In this document: positions 1 to 7,644 of the stretch, piece by piece
Position numbering within the stretch: the first letter of the stretch is position 1
Layout of the letters: every line of letters begins with the position of its first letter
From: Gaiellasilicea sp035645095
GTDB lineage: Bacteria; Actinomycetota; Thermoleophilia; Gaiellales; Gaiellaceae
Length of the DNA: 24,853 nt
Direction of reading: 5' to 3'
NCBI GenBank assembly: GCA_035645095.1
Contig: DASQNG010000114.1
Location: 1 to 24,853, forward strand
Position numbers and translations under genes: made by a program
The notes under the pieces: generated by a model
Seen by the model: only the letters and a program-made list of their open reading frames with translations
Told to the model about the DNA's origin: nothing
The model's database searches: none

Positions 1-1
1 G

Positions 2-901
2 GAGATGAACACCCGCATCCACGTCGAGCACACTGTCACGGAGGAGGTGACGGGCGTCGACCTCGTGCGCGAGCAGGTTCTGATCGCCGCCGGGGCGCCG
101 CTCTCGCTGCGGCAGGAGGACGTTCTGCTGCGCGGGCACGCGATCGAGTGCCGCATCAACGCCGAGGACGTCGCGAGCCGCTTTCTTCCCGCGCCCGGCA
201 CGCTGACCACCTACGCGGAGCCGACGGGCCCGGGCGTGCGGGTCGACTCGGGCGTCACCGCCGGCAGCGAGATCAGCGGCCTCTACGACCCGATGATCGC
301 CAAGCTGATCGTGCGCGGCAGCGACCGCGAGCACGCGCGCCGGCGGATGCTGCGCGCGCTCGCCGAGTTCCGGATCGGCGGGCCGCCGACGCTCGTGGCG
401 TTCCACCGCGCGCTGCTCGAGCATCCGTGCTTCGTGGCCGGCGAGACCTGCGAGGGGATCGTCGAGTCGAAGGAGCTCGCGGCACGCGCGGCGGAGCTGG
501 AGGCCGCGGACGCCGCCCCCGGAGACGGCCTGGTGCTGCCGGGCCGCGTCCGCGAGCAGAGCCGCGCGGTGGAGGTCGGCGGTCGGCGCTACGACGTGAC
601 GGTGCTCGAGCCGGAGCCGCCCTGGGCTGAGCTCGCACGCCGGCGCCGGGACCGCGCACGCGGCGCCGCCGGGGGCGCGGGCGGAGCGGCGGTCGCGAGC
701 CCGATGCAGGGGACGGTGCTCAAGGTCGAGGTCGCCGACGGGGACGAGGTCGAGGAGGGGCAGGTCGTCGCCGTCGTCGAGGCGATGAAGATGGAGAACG
801 AGATCCGCGCGCACCGGAGCGGTGTCGTGTGCGGTCTCGCGGTCGGCGTCGGCGACGCCGTGTCGTCCGGGCAGACGATCTGCCTCGTCGAGGGCACGTG
901 A
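2..901 (+). CDS. Acyl-CoA carboxylase biotin carboxylase/BCCP subunit, C-terminal part (5' end outside window)
   Basis: This is the biotin-bearing alpha subunit of an acetyl-/propionyl-CoA-type carboxylase, which carboxylates biotin with ATP and bicarbonate and presents it to a carboxyltransferase subunit. The visible part begins inside the ATP-grasp core at EMNTRIHVEH, close to the family's usual EMNTRLQVEH. It continues through the biotin carboxylase C-terminal domain (GHAIECRINAED, then SGLYDPMIAKLIV), an Ala/Arg-rich linker, and a C-terminal biotinyl domain. The biotinylation motif AMKM is clear; the modified Lys is encoded at 788-790. The fused BC-BCCP layout is typical of actinobacterial carboxylases. 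The acyl substrate cannot be told from this half. The stop overlaps the next gene's start (GTGA at 898-901). The reading frame is open to the left edge, so the start lies outside the window. Confidence 0.93.
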   Translation, partial: EMNTRIHVEHTVTEEVTGVDLVREQVLIAAGAPLSLRQEDVLLRGHAIECRINAEDVASRFLPAPGTLTTYAEPTGPGVRVDSGVTAGSEISGLYDPMIAKLIVRGSDREHARRRMLRALAEFRIGGPPTLVAFHRALLEHPCFVAGETCEGIVESKELAARAAELEAADAAPGDGLVLPGRVREQSRAVEVGGRRYDVTVLEPEPPWAELARRRRDRARGAAGGAGGAAVASPMQGTVLKVEVADGDEVEEGQVVAVVEAMKMENEIRAHRSGVVCGLAVGVGDAVSSGQTICLVEGT

Positions 902-1800
902 CGCGTCCGCGCCCGCGGCCGCTCTGCGCCGAGACGTCGAGGGCGGACGCCGAGCAGCTCTCCGCCACGGCGAGCCGCGTCGACACGTGGATTCTGCTCG
1001 AGTACCGCGGCCTGTGGGCGCACGACGCCGTCGACGGCTCGACGCTGACGCCGGAGGTGAAGGCGCACCTCGTCCGGCAGCGGTCGCTCTTCCCGCACGC
1101 GCGGATCCTCTTCGTGCGGCGCACCGAGCGCCGCGGCGGCGACGGCCTGCTCGCCTACCTCGCGCAGAGCAGCGAGGGTCGGCCGGCGCTGCGGCGACTC
1201 GAGCTCGAGCGCTATGACGACCTGCTCGCCCTCGACTTCGGTGCGGGGCGCGAGCAGGTGGGCGTGCCGGTGGACCACCCGCTCTTCCTCGTCTGCACGC
1301 ACGGGAAGCACGACCGCTGCTGCGCGAAGTTCGGGCGGCCGCTCTACGACGCCGTGCGCGAGCAGCTCGACGCGGAGTGGGTCTGGCAGTCCTCTCACGT
1401 CGGCGGCGACCGCTTCGCCGGCAACCTCGTGGTGCTTGCAGACGGCGTCTACTACGGCCGCGTCGAGCCCGCGGACTCGTGGCCGGTGCTCGAGGCGGCG
1501 CTCGCCGGGCGTGTGCATCTGCCGTGCTACCGCGGCCGCTCATGTCATCCCTTCCCGGCGCAGGCGGCCGAGCGGGCGGTGCGCGAGCTGACAGGCGCGC
1601 TCGGCGTGCACGACGTCTCGGTCGTGCGGCTCGAGCGGGCGCCCGACGGCTGGAGCGCCGTCGTCTCCGCCGCCGGCACCGCCTACGACGTCGCGGTGCG
1701 CCGCGAGGAGGGCGAGCCGACGCACCTCACGTGCTCGACGGAGACCCTCAGGCGGCCGAAGCGCTTCGTCGCAGGAACCCCTCGCGCACGAGCCGCCTGA
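898..1800 (+). CDS. Sucrase/ferredoxin-like (Apd1-type) thioredoxin-fold Fe-S protein
   Basis: A 300-residue protein of the sucrase/ferredoxin-like family, a thioredoxin-fold group related to yeast Apd1, which binds a [2Fe-2S] cluster through two Cys and two His. The start is GTG at 898 because this gives a GTGA overlap with the carboxylase stop; upstream codons in frame are only carboxylase sequence read out of frame. Seen: the motif CTHGKHDRCC (residues 133-142), then SSHVGGDRFAGNLVV (165-179) and YYGRV (185-189), the family's three signature blocks. In Apd1 the second His ligand sits where this protein has Asp171 (HVGGD), so the cluster ligands may differ. The exact role is unknown; a redox function is inferred from the family. 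The last 53 bases overlap the convergent oxygenase gene. Confidence 0.83.
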   Translation: MTRPRPRPLCAETSRADAEQLSATASRVDTWILLEYRGLWAHDAVDGSTLTPEVKAHLVRQRSLFPHARILFVRRTERRGGDGLLAYLAQSSEGRPALRRLELERYDDLLALDFGAGREQVGVPVDHPLFLVCTHGKHDRCCAKFGRPLYDAVREQLDAEWVWQSSHVGGDRFAGNLVVLADGVYYGRVEPADSWPVLEAALAGRVHLPCYRGRSCHPFPAQAAERAVRELTGALGVHDVSVVRLERAPDGWSAVVSAAGTAYDVAVRREEGEPTHLTCSTETLRRPKRFVAGTPRARAA

Positions 1801-2923
1801 CGAGCACGAGCCGCCCGGCCTCGTCCAGCCGGCCCGGCAGGTCGGCCGCACGGAACGGGTGCTCGGTCGTGACGAGGAACTCGAGTTCGGCCGCGAGACG
1901 CTCCGGGAAGCGGAGCGTGCGGCGCTCGAAGAAGAGCGTCGTGCCGTCGAGGTCGGCAAGCACGGTGTCGCGGCGGACGAGCTCGGTTTCGGCATCGAGC
2001 GCGTCGAGGCCACGCAGCTCCTGCAGCTGCCCGTCGAGGATAGGGCGCCGTGTGCGGACGAGCCGCCGCCGCATGCGGACCGCCGCAGCCTCGGCGTCGA
2101 GCTCCGGCAGCGCCGGCGGCTCGCCGCCGCCGGCGGCGCGCCGGAAGGAGACGTCCTCGGCCCCGTCGAGCGCCGCGCGTGCCTCGTCGAGCCAGGTGCG
2201 CACGTTGACGCCGACCGTGATGTGCAGCGAGTCGGTGTCGGACGTGAGCGCCTGGTGGAGCCAGCCTCGCGGGAGGTAGAGCGTGTCGCCGGCGCGGAGC
2301 GTCACGTCGAGCACGGGGTCGCCGGGAGCGCCGAGCGCGGAGCGGTAGTGCTGCGTCTTCAGCGGCAGCTCGAGCACCGGCTCGTAGACGAGCCACCGCT
2401 TCTCTCCGGCCACCTGGAGCGAGAGCACCTCGTGCGTGTCGTGGTGGACGGGCAGACCCTGGGAGCCGCGCGGCGTGAAGTACGCGTTCGCCTGCGCCGG
2501 GTGGTCGAGGAAGCCCTCGAGCAGGCGGCAGTAGCGCGCGAGCGGCAGCCACGAGTGGTGCAGCCCCTGCAGGACGATCGTGGCGCCGCGCTCCCACTCC
2601 TCGAGCACGCGCGGCACGTCGGCGACGCCGGTGAACGGCTCCGGGCGCCACGGCACGTCCCGCGCATAGCCGGAGACGGTCTCGCCCGCCTTCACGAGCC
2701 GGAAGCCCGGCGTCCGGAGCGCGGTCTCGGTGACCAGCCGCTCGACGTCCCGGACGGAGAGCAGGTCGTCGAAGCGACCTGCCTCGTCGCGAGGGACGAC
2801 GAGCGGCTGCCGTTCCCAGTGCTCCGCGAGGAACCGCTCGACCGCGAGCGGCGCGACCGCTCGCTCGAGCGACCTAGAGGTCGGCGGAGTCCGCGTCGTC
2901 CGCGTCGGCGTCGTCTGCGTCAC
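1748..2923 (-). CDS. Cupin_4/JmjC-type Fe(II)/2-oxoglutarate oxygenase (NO66/MINA/YcfD-like)
   Basis: A cupin-4/JmjC oxygenase related to the ribosomal-protein hydroxylases YcfD/RoxA, MINA53 and NO66, which use Fe(II), O2 and 2-oxoglutarate. Seen: VHHDTHEVLSLQVAGEKRWL (residues 159-178), which supplies an H-x-D iron site (H160/D162) and resembles the family's HYDDxExFxLQxxGxKxW block. LYLPRGWLHQAL (215-226) gives the distal His223, and HITVGV follows as in NO66. A C-terminal winged-helix-like region is expected from the family. The length of 391 is normal. The only usable start is GTG at 2923; it places the first 17 codons (Thr/Arg/Pro-rich) over the 3' end of the acidic miniprotein gene in another frame, so the mature N-terminus is uncertain. 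Likely co-transcribed with that miniprotein. The substrate is unknown: it could be a ribosomal protein or the neighbouring peptide. Confidence 0.85.
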   Translation of the reverse strand: MTQTTPTRTTRTPPTSRSLERAVAPLAVERFLAEHWERQPLVVPRDEAGRFDDLLSVRDVERLVTETALRTPGFRLVKAGETVSGYARDVPWRPEPFTGVADVPRVLEEWERGATIVLQGLHHSWLPLARYCRLLEGFLDHPAQANAYFTPRGSQGLPVHHDTHEVLSLQVAGEKRWLVYEPVLELPLKTQHYRSALGAPGDPVLDVTLRAGDTLYLPRGWLHQALTSDTDSLHITVGVNVRTWLDEARAALDGAEDVSFRRAAGGGEPPALPELDAEAAAVRMRRRLVRTRRPILDGQLQELRGLDALDAETELVRRDTVLADLDGTTLFFERRTLRFPERLAAELEFLVTTEHPFRAADLPGRLDEAGRLVLVRRLVREGFLRRSASAA

Positions 2924-3029
2924 CGTCGGTGGTGTCCGTGTCGTCGCCGTCCGCGTCCGCCGTCACCGTTAGCGGATCGTCCTCGCTCCCGTGCAGGATC
3001 TCGTCGTCGGTGAGGGTGGTCTCGTCCAT
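2874..3029 (-). CDS. Small Asp-rich acidic protein (51 aa), unknown function
   Basis: A short gene read directly from the sequence: ATG at 3027-3029, TAG at 2874-2876, 51 residues. The N-terminal half reads MDETTLTDDEILHGSEDDPL and the C-terminal half is a low-complexity run of Asp, Ala, Gly and Thr ending in DSADL. A good Shine-Dalgarno (AGAGGAG) stands about 4 bases before the ATG, which is the main reason to believe it is translated. It has no Cys, no signal peptide and almost no basic residue. It lies directly upstream of, and overlaps by 50 bases, the oxygenase gene on the same strand, so the two are probably one transcript with coupled translation. I do not recognise a family. It could be a small partner or substrate of the oxygenase, or a metal-binding acidic peptide; this is inference only. 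Confidence 0.62.
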   Translation of the reverse strand: MDETTLTDDEILHGSEDDPLTVTADADGDDTDTTDGDADDADADDADSADL

Positions 3030-3063
3030 GCGGCTCCTCTCTCGTGCCTGGTGGGCGCCGAAC

Positions 3064-3612
3064 CTACAGCGTCCGCTGGTATGCCCTGAAGCACCGCGTC
3101 GCGAACGCCGTCGTCGCGGCGGTGAAGAGGACGAGCAGCGCGAGGAAGAGCGCCACCCGGCTCCACTCGGGCGAGGCGAGCACCGGCTCCCGCGCGGCGA
3201 CCACGGCCCACTCGACGGGGTTCGCGAGCGAGACGTTCTGCATCCAGCCCGGGATGAGGGCGCGCGCGATCAGCATCGACGAGACGAACATCAGCGGCAG
3301 GAAGATGAAGTTCGCGGTCGCGATCATCGTCGCCTCCTTGCGCGTCAGGAGCGCGATCCCCTGCGAGATCCCGGCGATCCGGCGGAGATCAGGCCGCCCG
3401 CGACAAGGATCACCGCCGTGCGGGCCGCTGTTCGTCGCCCCGAGCGGCAGCGCGACGACGAGGATGATCGCGCCCTGGATCAGGGAGGTGAGCTCGCTTC
3501 GTAGCACCTGGCTGAGCACGAGCGAGAGCGGCCGCGCAGGCGTCGCGAGGAACCGTTCGATCACGCCGTCGCCGTAGGTCTTCGCCAGCCCGTCGACGGC
3601 GATTGCGTTCAG
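3064..3612 (-). pseudogene. Decayed ABC transporter: ATPase N-terminus fused to C-terminal half of an ABC-2 permease
   Basis: The conceptual product has an ABC-2 (DrrB-like) permease C-terminal half: ERFLATPARPLSLVLSQV, a helix near ELTSLIQGAIILVVALPLG, then IALLTRKEATMIATANFIF and PLMFVSSMLI, and a last helix near the end. The N-terminal permease helices are missing. Upstream, codons from 3612 read LNAIAVDGLAKTYGDG, which looks like the first residues of an ABC ATPase (A-loop KTYGDG) joined straight to the permease; a stop lies in frame at 3622-3624. Between 3381 and 3413 the expected helix (VILVAGGLISAG) is in another frame, implying two compensating indels. No Walker A, signature or Walker B motif remains. 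The best reading is a transporter operon destroyed by an internal deletion. A shorter open frame starts at GTG 3564, so a small residual protein cannot be excluded. Confidence 0.7.
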
Positions 3613-3618
3613 GGGCCG

Positions 3619-3624
3619 AGGCTA
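3619..3624 (-). promoter_or_regulatory. -10-like TAGCCT before the ABC remnant
   Basis: TAGCCT on the minus strand is followed by six bases and then CTG at 3612. This is the same hexamer-plus-six spacing seen before several intact genes here. It suggests that the promoter and start region of the lost ATPase gene survive, with the start codon now CTG. It lies 2 bases beyond the MMPL stop. Inference from spacing only. Confidence 0.35.
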
Positions 3625-3626
3625 AG

Positions 3627-5825
3627 CTACGCCGTCCTGGCGGGCGGTGCCTCCGGCGCCTCCTCGTGCCCCTCCACCTCCACGTGCGGGAGCCACTCGA
3701 GCCACCGCGGCAGGTACCAGTTGTAGTCGCCGAGAAGCGTCATCGCGGCCGGCACGAGCACCGACCGGACGACGGTCGCGTCGATCAGGAGGGCGACGGC
3801 GATGCCGAAGCCCATCTGCTGGAACATCACGAGGTCGCCGGCGGCGAACCCGGCGAAGACGGCGACGATGATCAGTGCGGCGCCGGTGATGATCTGCCCG
3901 GTGGAGCCGACGCCCCAGGCGACCGAGTCCTCGTTCGACCCCGTCGCGTTGAAGCGCTCGCGGATCCGCGAGAGCAGGAACACCTGGTAGTCCATCGAGA
4001 GGCCGAAGAGGACGGCGAAGAGGAAGAGCGGCACCCACGCCTCGATCACGTCGACCTGCTGGAACCCGAGCAGCTCGTTCCCCCAGCCGTGCTGGAAGAC
4101 GGCCACCACGAGCCCGTACGTCGCGCCGACGGAGAGCAGGTTGAGGACGATCGCGGTGGCGGGGACGACGACTGACCGGAAGGCGACCGTCAGCAGGACG
4201 AAGCTGAGCCCGAGCACGAAGGCGAGGACGAGCGGGAGCCAGTGCTCCATCACCGCGAAGTAGTCGATGTTCTCGGCGGTCGTGCCCGTGACGAGGACGG
4301 TCGCGTCGACGCCGGCGAATGCCGCGGGGACGTGCTCCTCGCGCAGCCGCTCCACCGCCTCGACGGCCTCGTCCGCGAGCGGGTCGGCGCCCACCTGCAC
4401 GGTCAAGAGCCCCAGGTCGTCCTGCGGGCTCGTGCGGTAGTCGACGGGGCCGAACGCGTCGTCCGCGGCGAGGCGCTCCCGCAACTGCTCGACCGCGGCC
4501 TGCACCTGCGGCGAGGAGGTGTCGCCGTCGATCGCGATTCGCGCCGGGTCGGAGCCGGCAGCGGGGAACGACTGGACGAGCGCGAGGTAGCCCTGCTTCG
4601 AGGTCGCGCTGTCCGGCAGCGTGGCGATCCCGGCCCCACCGATCTTCATCGTCAGGAGCGGCGCGGCGAGCACGAGCAGCGCGGCCGTGGCGAGGCCGAA
4701 GCTGAGCGCCGGCCGCCGCTGCACGCGCCGGACGATCCCGCCCCAGAGGCGCCCTTCGGCGGCGGCCTCCTCGCCGACCCGTCGCCCGACGAGCGGGAGC
4801 CGCAGCCGGTCGACGCCGTCGCCGAGGAGGCTCAGCAGCGCGGGGAGGAGGGTCAGCGCCGCCACGACGGAGACGATCCCGACCAGGATCGCACCCGCGG
4901 CGAGGCTGCGCATGATCGTGCTCTGCACGAGCAGGAGGCCCGTCATCGCGAGCACGAACGCGCTGCCGCTGAAGAGGACGGCGCGACTGGCGCTCGCTCC
5001 CGTCGCCTCGATCGCCGCGAGCTTCTCCTTCCCCGCCCGGCGCTCCTCGCGGAAGCGGGAGACCACGAAGAGCGCGTAGTCGATCCCGAGGGCGAGGCCC
5101 ATCCCCGTGAGCATGTTGACGACGAACACGGAGAGCTCCCACCCCTGCGCGACGACCGCCGTCAGGCCCAGCGCGACGAGGATCGAGACGATCGCGAGCA
5201 GGAGCGGCAGCGACGCGGCGACGACGGCGCCGAAGACGAGCAGCAGCACGATCAGCGCGGCGGGCAGGCCGATCCGCAGCTCGCCGTTCTGGAGGTCGCG
5301 CTCGGAGATGTGGGCGAAGTCGTGGTCGACCGTGTAGTCGCCCGTCATCGCGACGCTGAAGCCGTCGCGCCCGTTCGTCTCCTCCACGAGTGCGAGCAGC
5401 GGTTCGAACTCGGAGTCGCTCACGGGGAGGAGGTCGAGCAGGACGAGCGTCGCATGACGGTCCTCGGAGACGAGCGTGCGGTCGCCGTCGCGGTGGTAGC
5501 TGCGGACCCGCTCGATCGTGCGCGTCGCACGCGCTGCCGCGGCGAGTTCCTCGACCTTCGCGCGGAACGGGGCGTCGTCGACCGTGTGCTCCTCCGAGCG
5601 GATCACGACGAGCTCGTTCGCCGAGAACTCGGGCGGCGGCATCCGCTCGGCCTCGAGCGCGTAGGCCCGCAGCGACTCGGCGTCGTTCGTGACCCGGCCC
5701 TCGCTCGTCAGGTTGCCGCCGAGCAGCGTCGCGACGAGGCCGACCGCGACGGCGATCGCGGCGAGCCAGGCGCCGATGGTGCGCCACGGGTGGCGCGCGC
5801 AGACGCGGGCGAGCGCAGCGGTCAC
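3627..5825 (-). CDS. MMPL/RND-family membrane transporter
   Basis: A 732-residue MMPL-type RND exporter of the inner membrane, driven by the proton gradient; family members move lipids or hydrophobic compounds. Seen: an N-terminal helix (about residues 17-36), a first periplasmic loop domain (about 37-184), a helix bundle containing GLALGIDYALFVVSRFREER (243-262), a second loop (about 390-525), and a second bundle with FGLSMDYQVFLLSRIRERF (607-625). The two Asp-Tyr pairs (D249/Y250 and D612/Y613) are the expected proton-relay positions. The twofold repeat and the length are complete. The frame stays open far upstream, but that part is only lipoprotein sequence read in another frame; GTG at 5825 is chosen because of the promoter just before it and the Ala-Arg-His-Pro-Trp-Arg N-terminus typical of the family. 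Substrate unknown. Confidence 0.9.
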   Translation of the reverse strand: MTAALARVCARHPWRTIGAWLAAIAVAVGLVATLLGGNLTSEGRVTNDAESLRAYALEAERMPPPEFSANELVVIRSEEHTVDDAPFRAKVEELAAAARATRTIERVRSYHRDGDRTLVSEDRHATLVLLDLLPVSDSEFEPLLALVEETNGRDGFSVAMTGDYTVDHDFAHISERDLQNGELRIGLPAALIVLLLVFGAVVAASLPLLLAIVSILVALGLTAVVAQGWELSVFVVNMLTGMGLALGIDYALFVVSRFREERRAGKEKLAAIEATGASASRAVLFSGSAFVLAMTGLLLVQSTIMRSLAAGAILVGIVSVVAALTLLPALLSLLGDGVDRLRLPLVGRRVGEEAAAEGRLWGGIVRRVQRRPALSFGLATAALLVLAAPLLTMKIGGAGIATLPDSATSKQGYLALVQSFPAAGSDPARIAIDGDTSSPQVQAAVEQLRERLAADDAFGPVDYRTSPQDDLGLLTVQVGADPLADEAVEAVERLREEHVPAAFAGVDATVLVTGTTAENIDYFAVMEHWLPLVLAFVLGLSFVLLTVAFRSVVVPATAIVLNLLSVGATYGLVVAVFQHGWGNELLGFQQVDVIEAWVPLFLFAVLFGLSMDYQVFLLSRIRERFNATGSNEDSVAWGVGSTGQIITGAALIIVAVFAGFAAGDLVMFQQMGFGIAVALLIDATVVRSVLVPAAMTLLGDYNWYLPRWLEWLPHVEVEGHEEAPEAPPARTA

Positions 5826-5831
5826 GGCTGG

Positions 5832-5860
5832 ACCGTACCGCTGCAGCGGCCTCTGCTCAA
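5832..5860 (-). promoter_or_regulatory. Promoter of the MMPL gene (TTGAGC-N17-TACGGT)
   Basis: On the minus strand, TTGAGC (5860-5855) and TACGGT (5837-5832) are separated by exactly 17 bases, a good match to a housekeeping sigma promoter. The -10 ends six bases before the GTG start, so the transcript should begin at or next to the start codon (leaderless). No Shine-Dalgarno is present. Confidence 0.6.
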
Positions 5861-5884
5861 GCTCTCGGGGCAGGAGGATTCCCG

Positions 5885-6457
5885 TCAGGGCACGGGCGGC
5901 GGCGGCAGCCGGTGCGCAGCGTCGGTGATCCAGGAGACGACCGGGTGCAGCCCGCGCGGGGGCTTTCCGACCGCGGTGAAGGGGCCGAAGAGGACTCGGA
6001 CCCAGGCACCCGCCGGGAGCTTCCCCGGGGCCGAGATCGTGGCGCGCCAGCGGCTTCCGGCAGCGAGCTGCGCGGGCGGCGGCGGCGAGAACTCCCGCGC
6101 GCGCCGGGGCGGCGGCAGCTTCCCGTCCCGCGAGTCCCGCTCCAGCTGCGCGAGGTCGTCGTCGGCGAAGAGCAGGACGCCGAAGCCGAGCGGGTCGATC
6201 AGCCACGCCGCCTGCGTCTCGTTGGCGACGACGACGTCGGCGGCCCAACCCCGCTGCGTGATGCGGAGCGCCTCAACCCGGAAACGCAGGACGGCGCCCT
6301 CCTCGCCGTAGGTCTCGTTCCACGCCACGCGCCACTCGGCGGGTCGCGCCGGCTGGGCCGGCTCGAGCCGGCGCCGCTCGGGCTCGGCGCCGCAGCCGGA
6401 GGCGGCGAGGGCGAGGGCGAGGCAGGCCAGCGCGAGGGGCGCTCCGAGGCGGCGCAC
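5885..6457 (-). CDS. Predicted lipoprotein of unknown function
   Basis: A 190-residue exported protein with a classic lipoprotein signal: MRRLGAPLALACLALALAAS followed by GC, giving a lipobox ending at Cys22, so it should be anchored to the outer face of the membrane. The mature part is beta-rich looking (WRVAWNETYG, VLRFRVEALRI, WAADVVVANET) and resembles small immunoglobulin-like or DUF4352-like extracellular domains, but I do not recognise a specific family. The C-terminus is Pro-rich. The start is GTG at 6457; no ATG gives a better signal peptide. It lies 59 bp upstream of the MMPL gene on the same strand and divergent from sucC across a 35-bp gap. A role linked to the exporter is only a guess, because the exporter has its own promoter. 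Confidence 0.75.
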   Translation of the reverse strand: MRRLGAPLALACLALALAASGCGAEPERRRLEPAQPARPAEWRVAWNETYGEEGAVLRFRVEALRITQRGWAADVVVANETQAAWLIDPLGFGVLLFADDDLAQLERDSRDGKLPPPRRAREFSPPPPAQLAAGSRWRATISAPGKLPAGAWVRVLFGPFTAVGKPPRGLHPVVSWITDAAHRLPPPPVP

Positions 6458-6475
6458 CCCGCGGATGGTGCCAGC

Positions 6476-6481
6476 TAGACT
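6476..6481 (+). promoter_or_regulatory. -10-like TAGACT before sucC
   Basis: TAGACT ends 11 bases before the sucC ATG and no Shine-Dalgarno is visible in the 35-bp divergent gap shared with the lipoprotein gene. Transcription from here would leave only a few untranslated bases. No convincing -35 was seen. Confidence 0.4.
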
Positions 6482-6492
6482 CGCGCGCGCCG

Positions 6493-7644
6493 ATGGACCT
6501 GTACGAGTACCAGGGGAAGCAGCTCTTCGACCGCTACGGGATCCCGGTGTCGGAAGGACGCTTCGTGACGACGCCCGAGGAGGCGCGCGAGGCCGCCGCG
6601 GAGCTCGGCGGGCAGACGGTTGTGAAGGCGCAGGTGCTGACCGGCGGCCGCGGCAAGGCGGGCGGGATCAAGCTCGCCGAGGGCCCCGACGAAGCCGAGG
6701 CGCGGGCGCGTGAGATCCTGGGGCTCGACATCCGTGGCCACGTCGTACGCAGGCTGTGGATCGAGCGCGCCTCGGAGATCGCAAAGGAGTACTACCTCTC
6801 GATCACGTTCGACCGCGGCGAGAAGAAGCCGCTCTTCATGTTCACGACGGAGGGCGGCGTCGACATCGAGGAGGTGGCGGTGTCGACGCCGGAGGCGCTC
6901 GTGCGGCTGCACGTCGACCCGTTCGAGGGTTTCCAGCCGTACGTCGCGCGACGCCTGGTCTACGGCGCCGGGGTCGAGGACCCCTCGGAGCAGAAGCAGA
7001 TCGCGGCGATCGCGGCGAAGCTGTACGACGCGTTCGTCGGCGCGGACGCGATGCTCTGCGAGATCAACCCGTTGATCGTGACGCCCGACGGGCAGGTGAA
7101 GGCGCTCGACTCGAAGTTCACCGTGGACGACAACGCGCTCTACAAGCATCCGGACGTCGCGGCGATGCGCGACCCGGAGGCGGTCCCGCCGGAGGAGCGG
7201 TACGCCCGCGAGAAGGGCGTCACGTACGTGAAGCTCGACGGGGAGGTGGGGGTGCTCGGGAACGGCGCCGGCCTCTCGATGTCCACGGTCGACGTCGTCA
7301 CGTTCGCCGGCGGGCGTCCGGCGAACTTCTGCGACCTGGGCGGCGGCGGCGACGCGGAGGGTGTCGTGGACGCGCTCGAGGTGATCACGCGCGATCCGCA
7401 GGTGCGCTCCATCTTCTTCAACATCTTCGGCGGCATCACGCGCTGCGACGAGGTGGCGAAGGGCATCCTCGCCGCGCTCGACCGTCTCGACATGAGCGCC
7501 TACCCGATCGTCGTGCGGCTCGACGGGACGAACGCGGATGAGGGCCGCCGCATCCTCGGCGAGGCCGGGAAGCCGAACATCCACCCGGAGGCGACGATGC
7601 TCGACGGCGCCCGCCGCGCGGTGGAGCTGGCGGCCGCGGCGTGA
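6493..7644 (+). CDS. sucC: Succinyl-CoA ligase (ADP/GDP-forming) beta subunit
   Basis: The beta subunit of succinyl-CoA synthetase, which converts succinyl-CoA to succinate with formation of ATP or GTP in the TCA cycle. At 383 residues it is full length. Seen: the start MDLYEYQGKQLFDRYGIPVS typical of the family; the ATP-grasp segment VVKAQVLTGGRGKAGG (43-58); CEINPLIVT (189-197) for Mg-nucleotide binding; GNGAGL (256-261); NFCDLGGGGD (279-288); and FGGITRCDEVAKG (312-324). ATG at 6493 gives the conserved N-terminus. The stop is fused with the methyltransferase start as GTGA (7641-7644). The partner subunit sucD follows after the inserted methyltransferase, so all three are probably one transcript. 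Confidence 0.97.
   Translation: MDLYEYQGKQLFDRYGIPVSEGRFVTTPEEAREAAAELGGQTVVKAQVLTGGRGKAGGIKLAEGPDEAEARAREILGLDIRGHVVRRLWIERASEIAKEYYLSITFDRGEKKPLFMFTTEGGVDIEEVAVSTPEALVRLHVDPFEGFQPYVARRLVYGAGVEDPSEQKQIAAIAAKLYDAFVGADAMLCEINPLIVTPDGQVKALDSKFTVDDNALYKHPDVAAMRDPEAVPPEERYAREKGVTYVKLDGEVGVLGNGAGLSMSTVDVVTFAGGRPANFCDLGGGGDAEGVVDALEVITRDPQVRSIFFNIFGGITRCDEVAKGILAALDRLDMSAYPIVVRLDGTNADEGRRILGEAGKPNIHPEATMLDGARRAVELAAAA

Noticed and set aside
5826..6248. Extension of the MMPL frame by 141 codons upstream of GTG 5825
   Set aside because: The extension is Arg/Ala-rich noise on the same bases as the lipoprotein gene, and a well-spaced promoter stands just before GTG 5825.
4242..6311. 689-codon frame on the plus strand opposite the MMPL gene
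   Set aside because: It is typical antisense open frame in GC-rich DNA with no recognisable domain.
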